From: Lobulomyces angularis
Lineage: Eukaryota > Chytridiomycota > Chytridiomycetes > Lobulomycetales > Lobulomycetaceae
NCBI GenBank assembly: GCA_027604685.1
Contig: JADHYX010000183.1
Coordinates: 1 to 42,019 of the forward strand
Direction of reading: 5' to 3'
DNA length: 42,019 nucleotides
Below the pieces are notes generated by a model. It was not told the origin of the DNA. It was given only the letters and a program-made list of their open reading frames with translations, and made no database searches. Every line of letters begins with the position of its first letter. Within the stretch, counting starts at the first letter, position 1. Both the position numbers and the translations under genes were made by a program. Shown here piece after piece: positions 22,403-35,600 of the stretch.

Positions 22403-25400
22403 ATGAGACTTATATATTTTAATTCATATCTAATTTACTTCATACTGCTAAACTTAAGTGTTGGTTTATTTGAAGACCAAACTGGTTTGGCTGATTGGTA
22501 ATAAAACCGATCTTAAAATAGAAAATAACTTAACTTTGAATACACCTTAACTTTTTCAGGCATAAAACGCTGATTGGGACTGCAAAATTTATTAATTATG
22601 ACAGATCAAATAAAAAAACTAAGCTTATTGTTTCTACTAATAAAAATGTGATCGCATCCTTGAATCATAAAGATGGTTCAATTTGTAAGTGGATTTTTTT
22701 TTTTATCACATTGTGAATAAAGTCACTTTAAAATATAGTGTGGAGGCAGCATTTAGATGAGCAAGACATTATATTGAAAACTGCTACTACAGATGACGGT
22801 AACCTTAATAATTTTTTAAAAACAAACTATAATTTTTGATGTCCAGTGATTTCTACATTGTCAAGAAAAAACAATAAAATTTTTTTGAGAGTATGGAGTA
22901 TATCAACTGGTTTTCTAGTATGGGAAAGGCTGTTTAGCGAAATTGATGCAAAATCCTTCTTAGATATGAAATTATATCCTAATGGAGAGGTATTAAGCTT
23001 AGTTAATAATCAAGTGCAACGTTACGGGAAGTCAGGGAATATTATTTGGACATGGACAAACAAGTAATTTAATATAAAAATGAAGACTCCAATAAAAATA
23101 ATTATGTTAATAATTTTTAGATCAGTTTCAATTCATCATATTTTTGGATCTTCAAAAAAATTAGTTGTATTAGGAACTTCTCAGGCGGAAGATTATGAAT
23201 TGAAATATTTCACTTTAAATCCTGTGATGGGAACTCCAATTGCGGATGAAAGATTATTAGACACTTTTAAATATGATCCTTCTGAAACAAAGCTATTAGA
23301 TGTCCAAAATGAAAAAGAACTGTGGATAGTTTGGAGCAACGTAAATTTGATTTTTGCTAAAAATGTTGATGGTAATGCTGAAAAAGTTGTGTTAAAGGTG
23401 ATTTTACTTTGTTGCCAAATGGGATTTTCTATAATTTTTTTTTTAGGCTTCACTTGAGGAAGTTACTATTCGTAAATTATCAGCGAGTCATTTTAGTTTA
23501 ACAACAAAAGGAAGCATTCAATTGTTTGATCTCCGTAATGGAGAAATCGTGACAGAATTAGAATTTTCAATTAATGTAATAATTTTTTTAGAAACACCAT
23601 TGCACTACGTTAAGCATTATCGTTAATATATATTTTTTTTTGTTGCTTTAGGAAAATGATAAAGTGAATCATGCACTTACTGCAATAAAAGATAAGCATT
23701 ATTTTGCTAAAATTATTACTAGTGAGCAAAATGCTCAAATAGAAGTATTCGAAGTTGGATCAAAAAATCCTTTGTACAATATTCAAGTGACAAACCCTTT
23801 CGAAGGTGGCAATGCATTAGAAATAGTATTAATAACGAACTATTTTTATTCTTATTTTTTTTAGGCCCAGCTTGTGTTATTTAATACAGAGTCAACTGGA
23901 TTAAGATTAGTAGTGTCAGGCAATGATGGCTTGATTAAAATGTATAAAGGGGAAGCTATATTATGGATTAGAGAAGAGTATCTGACGGAAATTGCAACGG
24001 CTGAGTTTATTGAATTACCCAAAGCTGGATTGTTTTCTGAAGAACATGATGAATTAAGTATTATTTCAATTGTGCTGAAAATGTAACCAATTATAATTTG
24101 AAATTTTAGATGAATCTGTAGAAGAAACTGAAAAAATTTCTCCTTTAACTCGCTATTTCAGGAGATGGTCTTCTCAGCTTTTAAAACTTCAAGTAATGAT
24201 ACCTTTTTTTTTGACACTAATTCTGATTAAAACAGGCATACTTAAAGGCTGGAAATTTGCTTTTTAAATCTGAAGAAACATCAGAAACAAACAATTTTTT
24301 TAGAGATGCTTTTGGATTTAAAAAATTGATTGTTTTTGCCACTAAACGTGGTATGATTGTTGCGATAGATACCCTTTCCGGGGATGTTGCTTGGAGGCGT
24401 TACGTTGGTGCTTCTACGATGGAGGTGAAGCAATTAAGTTTAGTTAGATCATCTGTTATAAAGTTTCCTCCTGTTATATTGATTGTTGCGGAAAATACCA
24501 AGGTATATTTCGCTGAAAGTCACTAACATAGTCTGTTTCTTAATAGGAAACCGTTCTACGAAGACTCAATGCCATTACTGGTGCAGATTACACTTTTGGA
24601 GATATACCATCCTCAGTAAAGTTGCCTTTTTTGGCTACGCAAGTTTTTAAATTACCTATTGAAGAGAGTTCTGACCGAACTCACATTTTTGCAATCCTTT
24701 CTCCTGATTTAAAGGTAATGTCTTCATTTTATTTTATTTAGCTAAATGCGAATGTGCAGGTTTACCTCTTTCCTGATACTCCAGAATCTTTTTCGGCAGT
24801 GGAAGAAAAGTTATCTTTTCTAAATTTTTATTTAACAGAGGGACCAGGTTCAAAATCAATTGCTGGTTACAGTTTAATTAAAGATGTCGCAAATGTATAT
24901 AGAATTTTTGAAAAGAAATTAATTTTTTATTTAGGGCAATTTCGCGAGTGTCAAAAATTGGGAATATCTTACAGAAGAGTCAGAAGTCATTGCAGCGCTA
25001 GCCACTATTGGCGATAATAAGGTTTCTTCTTTAGGAAGAGTGTTGGGTGATAGATCGGTTTATTACAAGTACCTAAGTCCCAACTTTCTTTCTTTTGTTA
25101 CGCTGAAAACATCCGAATCAAGTAAACTAATACTCTCTATCAACGTCGTGGACACAGTTACTGGATCTCTACTGTATAGTGGGGCTGTTGACGGAGCTGG
25201 ATTGCTAGATTTAGATACAGATATTGCTAATTTTGGTGGAGCTTCAAGTTCCGTGTATATTACTCAATTTGAAAATAGAGTTGTGGCAACTTACTTCAAC
25301 CATGGTCCGGAGTTTGCGGATGTGGAAGACGAGACGGTTGTACCACCTCAAAATCAAAATCTTGGAAAGGAAAAGGTAACTGAGGAAAAACCACGGAGGA

Positions 25401-26288
25401 AAAGCAAAAATGTAAAGCAAAGGAAAGTTAAAGGTGGGGCTGAATTACCAACTTCTGAGGCTGCATCTGAAAATTTGGTGACTCCAAATACTAAACAAAT
25501 GGAATTATTGGTTTTAGAAATTTTTGAAGACTTTAAACCAAATGTCCGCTTAACAAAGTATTACACATTCCTTTTTTTATCTTGTTTTCGTTAACGTAAT
25601 ATTTTATTTTCATTTTCGATTAGCGAAACTTTTTCTTCTCATGAAAGAGGCAACCCTCATGTTTTAGCACAAACGTTTTCTTTTTCGCATGGTGTTAGTT
25701 CTATTGGAGTTACTCAAACGCATAATAGTATTACCACAAGAGAGATCATTTGTAATGCATATTCATTTTAGTAAATTGGAAATTTTTAACTTAATCTTTT
25801 GTATAGTTGCATTGGGGAGTGATCAAATATACTGCTTAAATAAACGCATCCTTGATCCACGAAGACCATTAGTTCCTTCAAACTTTGACAAAGAAGAAAT
25901 GCTTATTCCGTATAAAGCTCACATAGATTTTAATCCCAAAGAAGTGGCTTCTTACAATCTAGCAGTATTATCAATATAAAAATGCTTTGGATTTAATTAA
26001 AATTTTTAGGTAATTGGTGTGGAAAAAATAATTTCTTCGCCATCTGCATTGGAATCCACTTCCTTAATTTGTAGTTACGGGTTGGATATTTTCTTCACCC
26101 GGAGAACTCCTTCTCAGGCATTTGATGTTTTAAGCGAAGATTTTAATCGAGGAGGGCTAATATTAACCATTGTACTATTGCTTATTGCTATACAAGTTTC
26201 TAAGAAAAAGGTATCTAATTTACAGCTTTTTATTAATACTTTTTGCAAAAAGGTTGACCATAAAACGTTAGTTGAAGCATGGAAATAA
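22403..26288 (+). CDS. EMC1: ER membrane protein complex subunit 1
   Basis: Largest lumenal subunit of the EMC, which inserts and stabilises multipass and tail-anchored membrane proteins in the ER. About 17 exons. The signal peptide (MRLIYFNSYLIYFILLNLSV) is followed by GLFEDQTGLADWHKTLIGTA, matching the family start FEDQxGxxDW. PQQ-like propeller repeats follow (KNVIASLNHKDGSILWRQ, IWSISTGFLVWER, GMIVAIDTLSGDVAWRR). The conserved end is present: LGSDQIYCLNKRILDPRRP, SSPSALESTSLICSYGLDIF followed by FTRRTPSQAFDVL, one TM helix (GGLILTIVLLLIAIQV) and a short cytosolic tail ending EAWK. The final exon from about 26252 replaces the intronic read-through VSNLQLF. A basic, low-complexity loop (about 25370-25440) lies before the DUF1620-like part. 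Identity firm; individual exon borders approximate. Confidence 0.93.
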
Positions 26289-26503
26289 TTTATTTAAAGA
26301 TCTTTATTTTATATCAATTTTGCAAATATATCAAAATTTTTTTTTTAAAATAATGTTCTGCAATAAATCAAAATTTATATGGTTGATCACTACTATTATT
26401 TATATACGTTAAAAAAATAAAAAAATAAAATAAAATAATCTAAACTTAATTTAATAATGAGATAAAGGATATATATTTTTGTTTCTTTTTTTTTTTTTTT
26501 AAA

Positions 26504-28451
26504 TCAAAGTTGTTTTCCTTCCTTTAACAACCAGTCAGGTACATCTATGACCTGAAAAACTTCTCGTTTTCTAAACACATAGCAAATCCATAAAAATCCT
26601 AATAAATGAGCTAGCTCTTCTATTAGTAAAGCAAATTGAACTGAATTGAAAATTTGCAGATAGGAAGCCAACCTCACAACTAAAAAAAAATAATAATAAG
26701 AATAATAAAAAACAGTTGCTTACTTGCAGTTGTAACACTATAATATGTGATTATTCTTTGAACCATGCACTAAACGTAATAAAAATATTTTTTTTTAAAA
26801 AAAAGACAATACAATTTTACAAATGGTTACCATAATCCACAACTTTGCTTCATACACACCAATCAAATCCCAGTCTTCATAAAGTTTTAATGGAGTTGCA
26901 ACTTTTTTTTTCGGAAGAGGTTCATACAATCTAAAAACAAGTTTAATAACTTATATAATCTGAAAAATATACCTCCCATCTGGCAGTAGAACAACTAAAA
27001 ATGGAGTAAATCTCCACCATGGCCTACTTTCTGCTGAAGTTAAATCTTCCATTAATCTTGCGGATGGAGGTAGATTATTAGTCAACTGCAAATTATTTCG
27101 AGATTCGTACTTTCTTTTCAAATTCTGAACCACATACATGTAAGATTCCAGGTGAAATTTCAAGGAATAAAATAAATAAAAATAGGTTGATAGTAAAAAT
27201 ATTATCATTGGAAACTATAATTAAGAAGAATAAAAAGTCAAATTTAACCATTTTTTTTTTCTTACATTGAAATAAAACGCTGAATACATCGACATAGCAA
27301 AACCAAAAAATACTGAAACAGAAATGACACCTCTCCACTCAAGTGGTGATAAATATAATCGAATAACAGTATAGCCCTTTGTAATCAATAGTAATAATAA
27401 ATACAATGAAAAAGTAGCTAAACCGCAAAATGTATCAGTTGTATCTAACAAATTAATAACTCCTGTATAATAACAACTTACGATTCAAAATAGTTGAGTT
27501 AAAATATGTAAGCCCCAGATTATAAAAATATAAACAATAAAACAACCAATATCCAAACTTTGAAATAGGATAAAGTAATATAAATTTACTCAATTTTGAA
27601 TTCAAATGTCTGTTACTATAAATTAAGGTAAAAAATGTAAACAACCAAACAAATGCAACGGGAAAACTGAAAATTAAAATTTAATATCATCAATAAATGA
27701 GATGCTGTTGAAATACCTAAAATAAAAAGTAAACAATCCATTATAGTCTAAATGTTTAAAAGTCCAATTATTAGTTAAGCTTAAACTTTCAATAACTCCA
27801 CTAACAGGGAAATTTCCGCATTGTACTAAAAATGTTTTGTAATAATCTCTGCTTACAATGTTATAAACATTCTTATAATTGGTAACTTTGCTCTTATTTG
27901 AAAATCCATCTTCAAAATTAACAACACTTTCTCCAAATGCACAGTTTCCAAAAAAGTTTTTATTCTTACAGAGAGTTATAAAAATATCGACTGAACTTTG
28001 CTTTAAAAAATCTATACCTATGGTATTTCAAAAAATCGAAATTATTTAAAAAAGTGGAAAACTCAAATCATTACTAGTTTGACTGCAAATGTAATATATG
28101 AGCTCGTTTTTAACAATAACTCCCTAAAAAGTAAAAAACATTTAATTGAATTGAAAGAAGTACTTCGATTCCATACACTTATGTTAGAGGTAGTTGCCTC
28201 AGCACCTAAAACTGTAATGTCAGTTATCGAAACTTCCACATTGCCTTTTTGGTCTACCACAGCAGCACCCTTTAGGTTATTATTAATAAATGTTAAAAAT
28301 GAAGTTATTTTCAAACCAAAAATATGCCACTTGCTTCAGATGATATGTTTTTTCCAGAGTAAGCAAAAGGCTGATTCTGCAACAAAAATGAAAAGGTATA
28401 TTGAAATAGATAAAACAGAGCGAAAAAATCACTCATCGAAAATAACTTCAT
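26504..28451 (-). CDS. Seven-transmembrane receptor-like protein (GPR180/lung-7TM type)
   Basis: Predicted secretory-pathway membrane protein with a signal peptide (MKLFSMSDFFALFYLFQY) and a lumenal domain of about 190 residues. That domain has paired Cys (IYYICSQTS, ITLCKNK, GNCAFGE, LVQCGNF). About seven TM helices follow. The first four exons (28451-28317, 28269-28177, 28123-28075, 28017-27717) fit in phase. Typical family elements are LLLLLITKGYTVIRLYLSPLEW and the final helix FALLIEELAHLLGFLWICYV, with tail VIDVPDWLLKEGKQL. The loop SAESRPWWRFTPFLVVLLPDGR lies near the end. The KGYxxxR motif and lumenal domain plus 7TM order are seen in GPR180/TMEM145 and related Golgi 7TM families. Which subfamily it belongs to, and any ligand, cannot be decided here. 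Confidence 0.6.
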
Positions 28452-29803
28452 GTTAGCTTGGTGACCTAGTTTATTACTAATTGAATTAGAAAACTTTCTG
28501 CTTTTTTTGGAATTTTCTTGCAATTTGCAGCCACAAATAAACTAATGTACAGTTTTAGGGTTTTTTTAAATTCTAAAATTGTAAAAGGAAAATCGTATTT
28601 TTCCAATTTGAATTTGTATATCCTACAACCTAAGTAGAAAAAGAAAATTATCTCAGATGAAAATTTGGAAAGAGGATTACAGCATTTACTAGAATTTGAT
28701 CGTAAACTTCGTAAGAACATGAGTAGATGACTCTATCTTGGCGGTTTTTAAAATTAGAACTTTTTTGAATAACATAAAGATAAAAACTTTAATTATTCAG
28801 GTAAAATAATTAAAAGACTTATAGTTACTTTGAAATGTTATAATTTACAACTAGCAATTTCAAAGTTGGCTTAAAATTTTTTGTAATATTCTCATATTTT
28901 TTATTTTTAAAGTAATACTGCTAGATAGAACTCATGAATATTTACTTAAAATTAAAATTGAATTATGATTTATGAAGTGAAACGTGACAACCATTATTAC
29001 AAATAAATTTTGTTTAAAATCACTGACCTTTAGTATGGATGTTGGTGAAAAATTAATTAAACTCATTAATTTGTTGCAACAATATATTTGTCAATTTGAA
29101 AAAAAATTATAATTATTTTTTAGTTCCTAAAATTAATAATTATACTCCACCAAGCTTTGTAAAAAATTAAAAAATTTCACTATAATCCTTCAATTGCAAA
29201 TCAATCGTATTACACTTTAATAAAGCTTTTCAAAAAACAAAGTCCAGTCAGGATTATTGCAGTATTATAATTCATAACTCTGTAAAATATAACAATGGCT
29301 GAACGGAGCAAATTGGTGGCGGAAGTTTCATAGAATGTTATATCACCATTCTGGACAACCTACTTAATACTGATGAACATTTATTGTCTTTAAGATGCGT
29401 AGATATCAACCTCAGTTGTACCATTTTCCTTTCCAAAAAATGTAACTTTTAGCTATAATTTTATAAATGTCAACTTGGAAATGTAAAATTATAATCAACA
29501 AAGACAGGTGACGAGTATATTCTTGTTACTTATTCATTTCAAACCAACGTGGTTTGTTGTGATTTTAATATACCTATAATAACAAAGGTATCTTTTCTCC
29601 CAAAACAATTAACTCCATCATTTAAAATTTATACTTTTGTGATCCAAAATAAAATTTGACAGAATACCCAAAAAAAAAAAATGATTCTATACATAAACCC
29701 AAAATCTATCCATTTTAATCGAAAAAAAAAATTATAACTCACATTATTAAGGTTTGTTTTTTTTTAAAGAATGTCAATTTAATGGGCCTGCTTTAACTTT
29801 AGG
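28452..29803. other. Long divergent intergenic region
   Basis: About 1.35 kb between divergent genes, the longest gap in the window. It holds both promoters. A brief open stretch at about 29300-29440 encodes a plausible-looking peptide on the + strand (FIECYITILDNLLNTDEHLL) but lacks an ATG, splice partners and any homology I recognise. The rest is AT-rich non-coding sequence without a tRNA-like structure. Confidence 0.45.
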
Positions 29804-30750
29804 ATGCCTTATACTATCAAGTCCTCTTACGAAAATAAATTAAGAAAATTTACATTAAACGATATACCGCAAACCTTTAAGGAATTTAATGATTCAGTAT
29901 GTTTATTTTTTTTTTTTTTAAATTTTCTTCAACATTTTTTGAAATGCTACATTTCATTTACAGTTTAAAAGGAGAATCTTTAAAGATTTAAACTCTTTAC
30001 AAACTTAATTTAAAAAATTTATTAACATAATTTTTTTAATAGATCTGCGCACTCCATGAAATAAGCTTTCCTGTGACATTTTCTTACAAAGACGAAGAAG
30101 GAGATACTATCTACTTTGACAATTTATCAGAATTATCACAAATTTTGAAACCGAATACAACTTTAAAAATCTTTATTGAAATTAGAACTCCTCCACCTCA
30201 TACTCAACTTTTTTCTAATGACACAATTTATCCTAATCTTGACGAAATCGAAGCAGTGCCGAGTTATGCAGAAAGTACCCAAGACATTAATTCAGTAGGC
30301 ACTCCTTCAGAAGCCAATGACCATACAGCTCCAACTTATGCATGGGGACAAAAGGGAAAAGAAATTGAAATATCTAATCCTAAAGTAAGTGAGCCAGAAA
30401 AGATTAATATTATTCATGAGAATAATGTCCGGGAAACTTCAGATATTTCACTCGGGGAAAAAAATAAAGTTTTTACTATAATTTACGGCAATAAATCTAC
30501 CAAAAACAAAGTAACTATATCAAAAAAACATTTTTATGATATTTGGGAATTGCTGTTAAAAGTTTATCAGTTAATTTTACCTATATTGGCTGTATTTTGG
30601 AAGGAGTTAAAACCAATTGCAAAAAAAATTTATGAAGAGGCGAAAGAATCTCAGGATAAAAATAAAATTAACAATGGAAAGGGAGATGTCAGAGTTGATG
30701 TTGGTAGTAGCAGTGGCAGTTATATTAGTATCAAAAAGGGAAAAAGCTGA
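29804..30750 (+). CDS. PB1-domain protein
   Basis: Two exons (29804-29896, 30043-30750) give 266 residues. The N-terminal ~85 residues form a PB1 domain: MPYTIKSSYENKLRKFTL (basic cluster, type II/B side with Lys), then VTFSYKDEEGDTIYFDNLSE (the acidic OPCA motif, type I/A side). It may therefore interact through both faces. Such domains mediate heterodimers in signalling and autophagy scaffolds. Residues 90-200 are polar and rich in Pro, Ser and Glu. Near the C-terminus a largely hydrophobic helix (LLLKVYQLILPILAVFW) is followed by a basic helix and a Gly/Ser tail, suggesting membrane association. The intron is needed to complete the PB1 fold, and its interior contains no usable donor for an extra exon. 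No specific pathway can be assigned. Confidence 0.72.
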
Positions 30751-30969
30751 TAAATGTCTATCTCTCGTTTTTTGATTAATTTTTTTTTTATGTTACATTG
30801 TTCACTTGTTGTTTGTTTAATTTTTATATATTTTTTTTATATATTTTTTGTGAAATATTAGTAATACCGTATGATAAACTGAAGTTTTAAGGTTATTTTC
30901 AAAATTTTCTTTATTTATTTAATTACTATAAATGAAAAAACAAAAAATTGTGTATATCAAAGATCTTTC

Positions 30970-33198
30970 TCAAAAATGCTCATAATTATTTTTTGAATGA
31001 TTTCGTTTCCTTTTTTGAGGTTTGCTTGCATCTTCATTACTTTTTCTTAAACCAAATCCTTCCTCAATCACCCTAAAAAAAATCGGAAATTGAAAACCAA
31101 ACAAAAAAATACCTCTGATTTTTTAGTTTTTCAGTGACAACTTCAAGGTCTAATTCCAAATAATCCGAAATAAACGTTCCAATGTCTGTATTTTCATGGT
31201 TTCCTTTTAATAAATGTGATTGAGCTCCGTATGCATACAAGTTAACATCGACAGCACTGTGTCCATGAGTTGCCCTAACAACAATATAAGAGAAATAAAA
31301 AAGAATTTCAAGTACCATCCCAACTGAGCACGTTGACTAACCTGCAAAATAATTAAATTTAAAAGAATACCTCAATAGTTATAGATAAACCATTTGGGAG
31401 ATATAAGTATCCAGATCATTTGTTTTAGCTGCATTACTCACTAAATAATTCAAATCTTCTTCGGTAAAGTCTTCTATACCTAAATTATTAACAATTATTT
31501 CCTTAACAAATTTTTTTAATTCTGCAACATTTCTTGGATTTTTTGTTAAAAATTTTTGAATAGCTAATGCTAAAGCTATTGATGAATTTTGAACCTTCGT
31601 TAAGATCTCGGGATACCTGCATTATAAGAAAATTTGTTTATTATTAAACTCTTTAATTCGATTACCATAAATATTCCGGATAAGCAGTGCTTACTTGCCT
31701 CGCCACTGATAATCCTCCGGTTTCATGATCGGAAGTCTAGCATAGGAAAAAATTTAAGAATAATCAAATTAAAAACTTACAGATATCAATACAGTTCCTG
31801 GGTTATCATCAACAAATTTTTTTACCACTGCTATCTAAAAAAATAAACTAACTTAAACTTAATATATAAATACTGTGTCTTGATAAGCCAAAATTTCATG
31901 GGCGTGAGTAGCGGGATCATTACTGTGGGCTGCCATATCAATTCTGCTGCCTTCAATTAAAAGAAAAAAACCTTTATCATCATTCTTAATAGATGCTGCT
32001 TTTAAAATCTCTAAAGCTTTCGAAGACATTTCACTTAATGTTGGTTCAACTGCAGGATTACGATCAATATTGTACTCCATATGATCCAAATTGAATAAAT
32101 CCATTAAACTAAAAATTAATTTTAGAAAGGATCCTCAACAACTTACGGCAACTGAGCATTTTCAGGAGTAAGCCAATCAAACGATTTTAAGTCTGAACCA
32201 ACAGTCCACCCACGCGCAACAGCTTCCTGTAAGGCAATAAAATGGTGAATCAAAAAAAATAAATATAAATAAAAAACCTGAATTAAGTTTCTGTTATCAA
32301 ATCTACAACTATGTGGCAGACTATTCGGAAGAAAGTGACATAAACCACCTCCAAAAAGTAAATCAGCAGTTCTTCCTATGGTGGTATTTCCAATAATTTG
32401 ATCAGCAATTTCATTTTCCATATCTCTCTAAAAAAGACTTAACGAAATTTAAATTATAATAAAATTTACATGAACCACATGAGCAACAAAAGAAGCAGGT
32501 GTTGCATGCGTAATCCTTGATGTAACAACCAATCCTGTTTTATATCCCATTAAGTGTGCAGATTCCAACACTGTCCCACATGGTGCTTTTTTTGGATCAA
32601 CACCTATCGCGGCATTGTACGTTTTCATTCCACAGGAAAACGCCGTTGCCCCAGCCGCAGAATCTGTTACAAAGGAATCCGAACTTCTAGTCCTGGAAGA
32701 TCTATAATTTGACTGTTAAAAATTAATTAAATTAACATATGAACTTACCCAACTAGTATCGTATCTAATGGGAGTTGATAATCGAAAGGTAATTTGTTCA
32801 CATAAGTGTAATAATTTCTTGCCTGTAATAATTCACAACAAATTTTAGAAAAAGTAAAATTTTACCATTGTTTCTGAAGCAGGACTTCATAAAGCATTAA
32901 TTAACTAACTTTAATGTTTGATATAAGATACTTACCCAAATCCATCTGACACCATCATAATTACATTTTTTTTATTTGAAGTCGAAATTTTGCTAGATTC
33001 CTTGGTAATTAGATACAAGCAAATTATTAAAAAACAAATGAACAAAACAAAAATAGAAAAAAACTTAAAAAGTTTTTGTTTAATTTTTTTCTTGTATAGC
33101 ACTTTGAAGGAAAAGCATTGAACCTCAGAATCGAAATCAGCATCAAAATTTGCTTGATTGCTAACTAATGGTGTAGATTCGCCGGTTAATGCTGACAT
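30970..33198 (-). CDS. PHO8: Vacuolar-type alkaline phosphatase (Pho8-like)
   Basis: Membrane-anchored, zinc/magnesium-dependent phosphomonoesterase of the vacuole or cell surface. Type II topology: a cytosolic N-terminus (MSALTGESTPLVSNQ), one TM helix (FSIFVLFICFLIICLYLI), then the lumenal enzyme. Catalytic landmarks are NVIMMVSDGFGPAS (metal Asp), the nucleophile Ser in FVTDSAAGATAFSCGMKTYN, LLIEGSRIDMAAHSNDPATH with Glu/Asp/His ligands, LISTSDHETGGLS and ATHGHSAVDVNLYAYG. The C-terminus is basic (KPQKRKRNHSK), which is unusual for the family. About ten exons, some with tiny introns. A dileucine-like or GESTPLV segment at the N-terminus could act in sorting. It is 300 bases downstream of the CAF-1 gene on the same strand; there is no sign of cotranscription. 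Confidence 0.93.
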
Positions 33199-33497
33199 TA
33201 TATGAACAATCTCGATTTGATATGGGCAATGTTGAGCAAGATAAATCTACTTGTTACACAATTTTTTTGTTATTACTTATCAGTAAAGTAAAGTAAGGGA
33301 CTCCAATATCAAGTAAAAAGTTATATTTATAAATTATTGATAAAGAGATCGATAATTTTTATTCCAAGATTTTAAGAAAGTAAGGTAGCCACTCATGTAA
33401 AAAAAAGTTTAAAAATGGAGAGCAGTAGCAACTTTCGATTTTATTTTGAAGTATTTAAAACAACAAACACTGATTATACATAAGGGGAAGTTATCCC
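33199..33497. other. Short spacer between co-oriented genes
   Basis: About 300 bases separating the end of the CAF-1 p60 gene from the start of PHO8. It should contain the PHO8 promoter and the CAF-1 terminator. Nothing specific stands out. Confidence 0.4.
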
Positions 33498-35386
33498 TCA
33501 GTGAAAAGTTTCTGATGGTTCAACGCAATTTGGAGAAATTTTTCTTTTTTTGATCCAATTAACTTCTACTTCCTTGGTGGTAAGTTCCACCTCTTTGTCC
33601 AGAATAATTGCATTATTTAAATTTTTATCCATTATTTCCCTTTCCAAGTCCTCTTGAATTTCTACTTCATTTTTTTTTTTTTTTTTGATAAGGTTATTAA
33701 TGTTGTGAATAGATTTTGTGTAGTTCATTTGAAATTTATCTTCTTTTACAGTTTCCAATGTATCAGCGTCAGGTTTGGAAGTTTCAATTTGGATATCTTT
33801 TAGCTAAAACAAATTGTTTTTAATAACCATCCATAATGGCAAACCTTTTTTTCAAAAAATGCAGGCTTCTCTTCTTCATCTGAAAATTTTATACCTAGCT
33901 CATCTACCTCAAACGTAATTAAAGAACAATAACCATCTTGGCTAGCGGCCATCTGTTGTCATTAAATACATATATAAGATTGCAAAAAAAATAATTACCA
34001 GCGACAAACCATCTGCAGACCACGTCAAGTCTGTATAATTGGAATAATGTAAACCACCAAAATAGCATATGGGTATCCTTGATTCACTTGAATATATTAA
34101 AATACTATCCGTCGTTGCGATCGCAAAAATTAGTTTGTATCCCTCCAATTCTAAAAATTTGGAATCTGACGGATTTGACTTAAGAGGTATTGGATTAAAC
34201 CTCACAGCGACAGACGGTGATTTGGTGTCAATAAAAAAAGCAGGCTCACTGAATAATAATTTTAGCAGCTCTCTTTCAGAAACTTACCTTGAAACTTTTC
34301 CTCTGCAAAACCCATAGCAAACATTAGTATCGGCACCGTGTAATCCAGAAGGAGTCAGTAAAACGGAACCATCAGGACTGAAACTTAATCTCCGAAAATA
34401 ACTCTGGAATTCCTCGTCTAAATACAGCTTTTGACTCTTAACCTGGACTTGTTTTTGCCCACTTAGCACTTGCTTAATTTCAATTTTTTTCTGAACTCTT
34501 TTTTTTTCGGATATTTTCACAAAGTTCTTTGCATTGTGAGGTTGTGTATTACCTAAAATCGAATAAATTTGAACTGTCCTATCACTACTTTGCGTTGCTA
34601 AATACTGTCCTTTTTAAGCATCATATTATTATAAAATTTAATATTGTTTATGCCTTTAGGGTCCCATGTAACTCCTTGAACATAGTGAGTGTGGTCATGT
34701 AACAATAGAGGTAAATTGGAATTGGTATTAAGAGAATATATTTTGCTTGAGTTATCCACGGAAGTGGCAACAATGCTAGTCTGGCATGGTGACCACGATA
34801 AATCATAAAATTCGCTTCCACCCCTATATAGACAAGAGTATTAGGTAGCAGTTTAATTAATGAACCTAAAAGTTTTAAAAACAGTATAGTTTTCTTTATT
34901 ATCGTCTTCGTCTCTATTGAAATCGTTTTTATCGGTTTCTCTATTTGACTTCCTCCAAATCAAAACAGTACCATCATCTCCACCAGAAGCAAGCATATCA
35001 CCCTGAATTAATAATTTAGATATATTTTTCATCAAAATTAATTACATTTGGTGACCATCGAACACAGTTAACGGCACAAGTATGTCTAAAGTTATTAATA
35101 AAATTAAGTTTAATAACCACCTAGTAAGATTTGAAAGAAACACAACTTTTGAGGGTAAGCTTAAATCTAATCTCCATATCTAAATACATGTTAGTCTTAG
35201 TTTTATTTTCGTCAAATGTACCCTAACAGCAGAATCTGCACCACAAGTAGCAAACCGCAGGTCATTTCCATTGGGTTGAAAATCGATTGAAAAAATCGGG
35301 AGCTTATCATGCCCTAGAATATAAAAGTATTAGGACTTTTAATGCCGTTTTTTGATACATAGTATTTGCACCGTCTCAGTTTTCAT
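33498..35386 (-). CDS. CAC2: Chromatin assembly factor 1 p60 subunit (WD40)
   Basis: WD40 subunit of CAF-1, the nuclear histone chaperone that deposits H3-H4 behind replication and repair forks. The first exon MKTETVQIL splices to WHDKLPIFSIDFQPNGNDLR, matching the family start EIxWHxKxPIxSxDF. Further blades are FATCGADSAVRIWRLD, HTCAVNCVRWSPNGDMLASG and GDDGTVLIWRK; later blades show SFSPDGSVLLTPSGLHG, NVCYGFCRGKFQG and IPICYFGGLHYSNYTDLTWS followed by ADGLSL. The C-terminal end KEVEVNWIKKRKISPN resembles the KKRRIAPTL-like motif that closes Cac2/p60 proteins. Multiple short introns. It shares a 215-bp bidirectional promoter with the unrecognised gene at 35601. Identification is strong because the blade order and both ends match. 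Confidence 0.9.
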
Positions 35387-35600
35387 TTTCGAACTTAAAA
35401 AAACTTTTTTTTCTCAAGATAAGTTCTTTAGAAAAAGTCTTTTGGAATTCTACTGGAATGCCTTAATTAAAAGGAGATTTCTTAGTGTGTAATAATTAGA
35501 ATTTTTGTAAAGTTTAAGTTTTACTATCAAAAAAACCCTTTTCCCCCCAAAAGTCTATTTTTCAACTAATACTGCAATATCATTTAATACAAAATTTATT

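Noticed and set aside
28079..28456. 125-codon + strand open frame
   Set aside because: It is antisense to the well-phased first exons of the seven-TM gene.
28466..28720. 84-codon - frame upstream of the seven-TM gene as a separate gene or first exon
   Set aside because: The signal-peptide start at 28451 explains the gene; the upstream frame has no recognisable domain.
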